A stretch of DNA of 64,000 nt from Neomegalonema perideroedes DSM 15528 (GTDB taxonomy: Bacteria > Pseudomonadota > Alphaproteobacteria > Rhodobacterales > Rhodobacteraceae): NCBI RefSeq assembly GCF_000374145.1, contig NZ_KB893653.1, positions 789,633 through 853,632 of the forward strand, written 5' to 3'. Under the pieces are notes generated by a model that worked only from the letters and a program-made list of their open reading frames with translations, made no database searches and was not told where the DNA came from. This document shows positions 60,018 through 64,000 of the stretch, piece by piece; positions within the stretch are counted from its first letter, which is position 1; each line of letters starts with the position of its first letter. The position numbers and the translations under genes were made by a program.

Positions 60018-60599
60018 TCAACGGTCGTCGTCGTCGCCGCGAGCCTCGTCCGGGTCGAACAGCGACTTGACGTCGAATTCGGCGGCGGCGGCGGCTTCCT
60101 CTTCGGCGCGCAGCTGCGCGACGGTCTTGCCGCTGGCCTGAAGCGCGGCTTCGTCCTGCGAGCGGGCCACGTTCACCGAGACCTCGGCGAAGACCTCCGG
60201 ATGGAGCTGCACGCTCACCGGATGGACGCCGAGATTCTTGATCGGCTTATCCAGCGCGATCTGGGTGCGCGAGATCTCGACGCCGGCGGCCTGAGCGGCC
60301 TCGGCGATGTCGCGCGGCGCCACGGAGCCATAGAGATGGCCGCCGTCGCCCGCCTGACGGATCACGACGAAGATCTGGCCGTTGAGCGCCTCGGCGACGG
60401 TCTCGGCTTCGGCCTTGAGCTCAAGGTTCCGGGCTTCGATGTTGGCGCGCTGCGCCTCGAAGCGGCCGAGGTTGTCGCGGGTGGCGCGGAGCGCCTTGCC
60501 CTGCGGCAGCAGGTAGTTGCGCGCGAAGCCCGGACGGACCTTCACGACGGAGCCGATAGCGCCGAGCCTTCCGACGCGTTCAAGCAAAATGACTTGCAT
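60018..60599 (-). CDS. rplI: Large-subunit ribosomal protein bL9
   Basis: A 193-residue bL9, with the N-domain [40 protein letters not shown], the long connecting helix and the C-domain ([36 protein letters not shown]). The C-terminus has a 40-residue Ala/Glu/Asp-rich extension beyond the E. coli protein, common in alphaproteobacteria. It is last in rpsF-rpsR-rplI. Confidence 0.97.
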   Translation of the reverse strand: MQVILLERVGRLGAIGSVVKVRPGFARNYLLPQGKALRATRDNLGRFEAQRANIEARNLELKAEAETVAEALNGQIFVVIRQAGDGGHLYGSVAPRDIAEAAQAAGVEISRTQIALDKPIKNLGVHPVSVQLHPEVFAEVSVNVARSQDEAALQASGKTVAQLRAEEEAAAAAEFDVKSLFDPDEARGDDDDR

Positions 60600-60609
60600 C
60601 TGCGCCTCC

Positions 60610-60846
60610 TTACTTCAGCACATAGGGGAGGAGCGCAAGGAAGCGCGCGCGCTTGATCGCCTGAGCGAGCAGCCGCTGCTTCTTGGCCGAAACCGCGGTG
60701 ATGCGGCTCGGCACGATCTTGCCGCGCTCGGAGATGTAGCGCTGCAGGAGCTTGACGTCCTTGTAATCGATCTTCGGCGCGCCCTGACCCGAGAAGGGGC
60801 AGGATTTGCGACGACGGAAAAACGGTCTGCGCGGAGCGGTCGCCAT
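60610..60846 (-). CDS. rpsR: Small-subunit ribosomal protein bS18
   Basis: A 78-residue basic protein with the bS18 core [50 protein letters not shown]. One Cys (KSCPFSG) is the remnant of a zinc-type N-terminus. It is 10 bases from rplI and 12 from rpsF. Confidence 0.98.
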   Translation of the reverse strand: MATAPRRPFFRRRKSCPFSGQGAPKIDYKDVKLLQRYISERGKIVPSRITAVSAKKQRLLAQAIKRARFLALLPYVLK

Positions 60847-60858
60847 GATCCCTCCTCC

Positions 60859-61320
60859 TTAAGCTTCGGTGGACTGGGCGGCGTCGTCGGCCGGGGCCGA
60901 ACGCTCGTCGTCGCGACGGCGGGGACGGTCGCCCCGATCGCCGCGGTCGCCGCGATCTCCGCGGGGGCCGCCCGGGCCGCGCCGGTCGTCGCCGCGGTTC
61001 TTGTTGAGCAGGACGGCCGACTGGCCTTCCTCATGGGCGTCCACGCCGATGGTGATGTAGCGCATCACATCGTCATGGAGACGGAGCAGACGCTCCATCT
61101 CATGCACGGCCGGCGCGGGGGCGCTGGTGCGCAGATAGAGATAATGGCCCTTGCGGTTCTTGTTGATCTTATAGGCCAACGAACGCAGACCCCAATATTC
61201 CGTGCCGACGACTTCGCCGCCTTGCTCTTTCAGAATATTGCCGAATTCTTCGATCAGGCTCTCGGCCTGGGCGCCGGAGATGTCCTGACGCGCGATGACG
61301 ACATGCTCGTAAAGCGGCAT
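60859..61320 (-). CDS. rpsF: Small-subunit ribosomal protein bS6
   Basis: A 153-residue bS6 (MPLYEHVVIARQDISGAQAESLIEEF, WGLRSLAYKINKNRKGHYLYLR). The C-terminal tail is an Arg/Gly/Asp repeat (GDRGDRGDRGDRPRRRDDE). The frame is open to 61398, but ATG 61320 gives the conserved start. It is first in the operon with the promoter at 61423-61451. Confidence 0.97.
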   Translation of the reverse strand: MPLYEHVVIARQDISGAQAESLIEEFGNILKEQGGEVVGTEYWGLRSLAYKINKNRKGHYLYLRTSAPAPAVHEMERLLRLHDDVMRYITIGVDAHEEGQSAVLLNKNRGDDRRGPGGPRGDRGDRGDRGDRPRRRDDERSAPADDAAQSTEA

Positions 61321-61422
61321 GACCCGTCCTTCATCTTGTCGCAAAGCTTCCCCGCGCGGACTGCAATCGTCCCCCGCCCGCGCTTCGAGCGGCTTCACGT
61401 CTTCACCTGTGAGGGACGCGCT

Positions 61423-61451
61423 CCATTAGCCCAAAGCGCCGGACAAAACAA
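61423..61451 (-). promoter_or_regulatory. Promoter of rpsF-rpsR-rplI
   Basis: On the minus strand, -35 TTGTTT (61451-61446), a 17-base spacer and -10 TAATGG (61428-61423), with about 95 bases of leader before rpsF. No bS6:bS18 binding structure was worked out. Confidence 0.45.
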
Positions 61452-61481
61452 GCGGATTCGCCCCTCGGGCGCCGAACCGGC

Positions 61482-62471
61482 TCACCCCCAGAGCGCGGCC
61501 TCCGGCGCCCCGACCCATGCGCCGCGATAGGCCAGCCCCGGCGCGCGGTCCTTCGCCAACAGCAGGGGCCCGTCGAGATCGGCGAATTCGGCGCCCTGCG
61601 CGAGGATCAGAGCGGGCGCCATGGCGAGGGATCCGGCGAGCATGCAGCCGACCATGATCCCGAATCCTTCGGCCTGAGCCTCGGCTTTGAGCGCCAGCGC
61701 CTCGGTGAGGCCCCCCGCCTTGTCGAGCTTCACGTTGATTCCGTCGTAGAGCCCCTTCAGCCGGGCCAGAGAGGCGCGGTCATGACAGGATTCGTCGGCG
61801 TAGACGGGCGTGGGGCGCGGCAGCTCGCGCAGGAGGTCGTCGGCTTGGGCGGGGAAGGGCTGCTCGATCAGCGCCACCCCGAGATCCGCGAAGGCGGGGA
61901 CGAAAGCCAGATAACGGGCTTCGTCCCAAGCCTCATTGGCGTCCACGACGAGCCGCGCCTCCGGCGAGGCCTCCCGCGCGGCGGCGACCCGGGCGAGGTC
62001 GAAGGCGTCGCCGCCCAATTTGAGCTTCAGCAGCATCCGCCCCTCGGCGCGGGCGGCGCGGGCGGCTTCGCCCATGGCGTCGGGCGTTCCGAGCGAGAGG
62101 GTGAAGGCGGTCTCGACGGGGCGGGGCTCGGGCAGGCCGAGCAGATCCCAGACCCGCCGTCCGGCCTGTTTGGCCTCCAGATCCCAGAGCGCGCAATCGA
62201 GGGCGTTGCGGGCGGCTCCGGCGGGGAGGAGGCTTTGAATCTCCGCCCGCCCTGCTCCCGCCTCCACCGCCGCCGCGACCCCCTGCAAGGCGGCCTCCAC
62301 GGAATCGAGGCTTTCCCCATAGCGTTTATAGGGGGTGCATTCGCCGCGCCCCCGCATCTCTCCGGCCCCGACCTCGACGAGGAGGGTTTCTGCGGAGGTC
62401 TTGGCCCCCCGGGAGATGACGAAGGCGCCCTTGGCGGGCCAGACCTCGCGCGAAACCTTCATCTGCGGCAT
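61482..62471 (-). CDS. dgcA: L-Ala-D/L-Glu (dipeptide) epimerase of the enolase superfamily
   Basis: The 329-residue protein fits the muconate-lactonizing subgroup. Catalytic lysines are Lys151 (LLKLKLGG) and Lys248 (INVKLDK). Metal ligands are Asp177 (VVDANEAW), Glu203 (IEQPFP) and Asp226 (YADES). GRGECTPYKRYGES and the C-terminal GCMLAGSLAMAPA match the alphaproteobacterial dipeptide epimerase, which converts L-Ala-D-Glu from peptidoglycan turnover. This would complement the AmgK-MurU recycling genes at 29.7-32 kb. Substrate specificity is inferred from family resemblance. MKVSREVW at residue 4 is an alternative start. Confidence 0.87.
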   Translation of the reverse strand: MPQMKVSREVWPAKGAFVISRGAKTSAETLLVEVGAGEMRGRGECTPYKRYGESLDSVEAALQGVAAAVEAGAGRAEIQSLLPAGAARNALDCALWDLEAKQAGRRVWDLLGLPEPRPVETAFTLSLGTPDAMGEAARAARAEGRMLLKLKLGGDAFDLARVAAAREASPEARLVVDANEAWDEARYLAFVPAFADLGVALIEQPFPAQADDLLRELPRPTPVYADESCHDRASLARLKGLYDGINVKLDKAGGLTEALALKAEAQAEGFGIMVGCMLAGSLAMAPALILAQGAEFADLDGPLLLAKDRAPGLAYRGAWVGAPEAALWG

Positions 62472-62487
62472 GGTCGGAGAATCCCCA

Positions 62488-62520
62488 TGAAAAAGCCCGC
62501 CCGGATTGCTCCGGGCGGGC
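62488..62520 (-). terminator. Terminator of the OmpA-domain gene
   Basis: GCCCGCCCGG (62495-62504) and CCGGGCGGGC (62511-62520) form a 10-bp stem. On the minus strand five T residues follow. It lies 29 bases past the stop of the OmpA-domain gene and just upstream of the epimerase. Confidence 0.88.
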
Positions 62521-62548
62521 GGGTCTTGTCAAGCGGGCTTCCGAGAGC

Positions 62549-64000
62549 TCAGCGCGGCAGCACCGAGAACTCCAGACGCCGGTTTTGCGCGTTGGCGGCG
62601 GCGTTGGTCGCCCGGACGATGGGCTGGGTGTCGCCGAATCCGGCGGTGGCCAGACGGCCCGCCGGGACGCCGCGCTCGATGAGATAGGCGGCGGCGGCTT
62701 CGGCGCGCGCGGTGGAGAGCGCCATGTTGTTGGGGAACTGCGCCGTGTTGATGGGCTGCAGATCCGAATGGCCCTTCACCAGGAAGGTGAAATCGCTGTT
62801 CGGATAGCGGGAGAGATAGCCGTTCAGCGCGGTCGCCATCTGGTCGAGCGCCGCCCGGCCGTTCGCGGAGAGCGTGGCGGAGGCGCTGTTGAAGGTGACG
62901 CCGGTGAGGACGAAATCGTCGCCCCGGATCGAGCCGTCGGCGCCGATGGCGGCGACGAGCTGGTCGAAGACGGTCGAGCGCAGGTCCTGCGCCAGCTCCC
63001 GCCCGGTCAGCGCGGCCGGAACAGCCGGGAGGGCCGGGGTCGGCGCGGCCGCGACGGCCTGAGCGGCGGCGAGCCGGGCCTCCAGCTCGCGGATGCGGCC
63101 TTCGAGCGAAACGACCTCCTCCTGAGCGGCGAGTCCGGCGGCGCGCTGAGCTTCGAGATCGACGAGCCGGGCGCGCAGGATGTCGGCGTCCGAGAGGTTT
63201 TCCGAAGCGGCGGCGAGTCGGGTCTGCAGATCGGCGATCTCCGCGCGCAGCGCGTCGGCGTCTCCGGCTTGCGCGGAGGCGGCCTGAACCTGAGCGCTCA
63301 GAGTCTCGCGCTGCGCGTTCAGATCGGAGAGCTGAGCCTCCAGCGCGGCGAGGCGCTGGGCGGCTTCGTCCTGAGCCGCCTGAAGGGCGGCGGCGGCTTC
63401 GGCGCGCGCGGCGGCCAGCGCCTGCTCGCCTTCGGCCCTCAGCCTTTCGGTCTCGGTCTCCACGTTCCCGGAGAGGGTGGTCCGCACCTGCTCGACTTCG
63501 GCGCGGGCCGCATCGCGGTCCGCTTCGAGCGCGGCGAGGCGCTGAGCCGCCTCGTCCTGAGCCGCCTTCAGAGCGGCCTCGGCTTCGGCGCGCGCGGCGG
63601 CGAGCGCCTGCTCGCCTTCCGCCTTCAGCCTTTCAGCCTCGGCCTGCACGTCTCCGGTCAGGGAGGTCCGCACCTGCTCGACTTCGGCGCGGGCCGCGTC
63701 GCGCTCCGCTTCCAGCGCGGCGAGGCGCTGAGCGGCTTCATCATGGGCCGTCTGAAGGGCGGTTTCAGCTTGAGCGCGCGTAGCGTTCAGAACTTCCTGA
63801 GCCTCCGCATTCAGCCTTGCGACCTCGGCCTGAGCCGCGTCGCGGTCGGCCTCCAGAGCGGCGAGACGCTGAGCCGCCTCGTCCTGAGCCGCCTTCAGAG
63901 CGGCTTCGGCCTCGGCGCGCGCGGCGGCCAGCGCCTGCTCGCCTTCCGCCTTCAGCTTTTCAGCTTCAGCCTGCACGTCTCCGGTCAGAGAGGTCCGCAC
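62549..64000 (-). CDS. OmpA-domain protein with long coiled-coil repeats, 5' end outside window
   Basis: At least 483 residues with no start in the window. The N-terminal visible part (about 1-230) is an Ala/Glu/Arg-rich coiled coil made of repeats. A second coiled coil, then an OmpA/MotB-like peptidoglycan-binding domain (about 355-483) follows, with GVTFNSASATLSANGRAALDQMATAL, FLVKGHSDLQPIN, LSTARAEAAAAYLIERGVPAGRLATAGFGDTQPI and NRRLEFSVL. Proteins of this kind in alphaproteobacteria are anchored by a membrane helix (here beyond the edge) and often pair with a MotA/TolQ/ExbB-type channel. That partner is not visible. The repeats make the exact length prone to change. Confidence 0.85.
   Translation of the reverse strand: MRTSLTGDVQAEAEKLKAEGEQALAAARAEAEAALKAAQDEAAQRLAALEADRDAAQAEVARLNAEAQEVLNATRAQAETALQTAHDEAAQRLAALEAERDAARAEVEQVRTSLTGDVQAEAERLKAEGEQALAAARAEAEAALKAAQDEAAQRLAALEADRDAARAEVEQVRTTLSGNVETETERLRAEGEQALAAARAEAAAALQAAQDEAAQRLAALEAQLSDLNAQRETLSAQVQAASAQAGDADALRAEIADLQTRLAAASENLSDADILRARLVDLEAQRAAGLAAQEEVVSLEGRIRELEARLAAAQAVAAAPTPALPAVPAALTGRELAQDLRSTVFDQLVAAIGADGSIRGDDFVLTGVTFNSASATLSANGRAALDQMATALNGYLSRYPNSDFTFLVKGHSDLQPINTAQFPNNMALSTARAEAAAAYLIERGVPAGRLATAGFGDTQPIVRATNAAANAQNRRLEFSVLPR
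63353..64000 (-). repeat. 186-bp coding tandem repeats in the OmpA-domain gene
   Basis: The marker GTCCGCACCTGCTCGAC recurs near 63480 and 63666, 186 bases (62 codons) apart. A third start near 63993 is 327 bases on, one 62-codon and one shortened 47-codon unit. Each unit encodes a helix with EGEQALAAARAEAEAAL and DEAAQRLAALEADRDAA. Confidence 0.85.

Overview
This is a very GC-rich, tightly packed chromosomal segment of an alphaproteobacterium. Several gene orders are typical of the class: rnd-kdsD-lptC-lptA-lptB-rpoN-hpf-ptsN, tsaE/amgK-murU-addB-addA next to a divL-like gene, rpsF-rpsR-rplI beside fabD-fabG-acpP-fabF-mltG, and 6S RNA beside 5-FCL. The RegB-type kinase, the BTLCP cysteine peptidase and the PAS-rich DivL homologue suggest a Rhodobacterales-like lineage. 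That placement is inference, since no rRNA is present. No phage, insertion sequence, CRISPR array or plasmid function was found.

Layout: 0-9.5 kb is housekeeping (partial ttcA, yidC, engB, tkt, nudC, ubiK, lgt, a MidA-type methyltransferase and an ArsR-methyltransferase fusion). 9.6-11.1 kb holds mlaA-mlaC for outer-membrane lipid asymmetry. 11.2-17.5 kb is accessory: an orphan hybrid-less histidine kinase, a secreted subtilase, a plant-type polyphenol oxidase with a Tat signal, and a small lipoprotein. 17.5-26 kb starts with tRNA-Leu(CAG) and continues with the lipopolysaccharide export/sigma-54/PTS-Ntr block, ending in a RegB redox kinase. 26-38.7 kb holds a catalytically degenerate DivL-like protein, a DMT exporter, the TsaE-AmgK fusion with MurU (muropeptide sugar recycling) and AddAB. 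38.7-42.1 kb holds 6S RNA, 5-FCL, a YmdB-type phosphoesterase, a second DMT exporter and yebC.

42.1-50.2 kb, all on the minus strand, looks accessory: an AT-richer orphan gene, a 922-residue TPR protein like the PEP-CTERM/exopolysaccharide PrsT family, an XrtA-type asparagine-synthase-like amidotransferase, a methyltransferase, tRNA-Gly(CCC) and two glycosyltransferases. This suggests cell-surface glycan work. 50.3-54 kb holds zapA, a coiled-coil partner, gap, and an unusual Gly/Trp-rich protein with an AT-rich leader. 54-62.5 kb holds a 2Fe-2S ferredoxin, mltG, the fatty-acid cluster, a BTLCP peptidase, three ribosomal protein genes and a dipeptide epimerase. The window ends inside an OmpA-domain protein with 62-residue coiled-coil repeats.

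Translational coupling is pervasive: many adjacent genes share ATGA, GTGA or TTGA overlaps, which fixes several GTG and TTG starts. Three well-spaced promoters share the same -35 element, TTGGCG. A 16-bp sequence recurs exactly, in opposite orientation, in two distant intergenic gaps and forms part of a larger palindrome in one of them.
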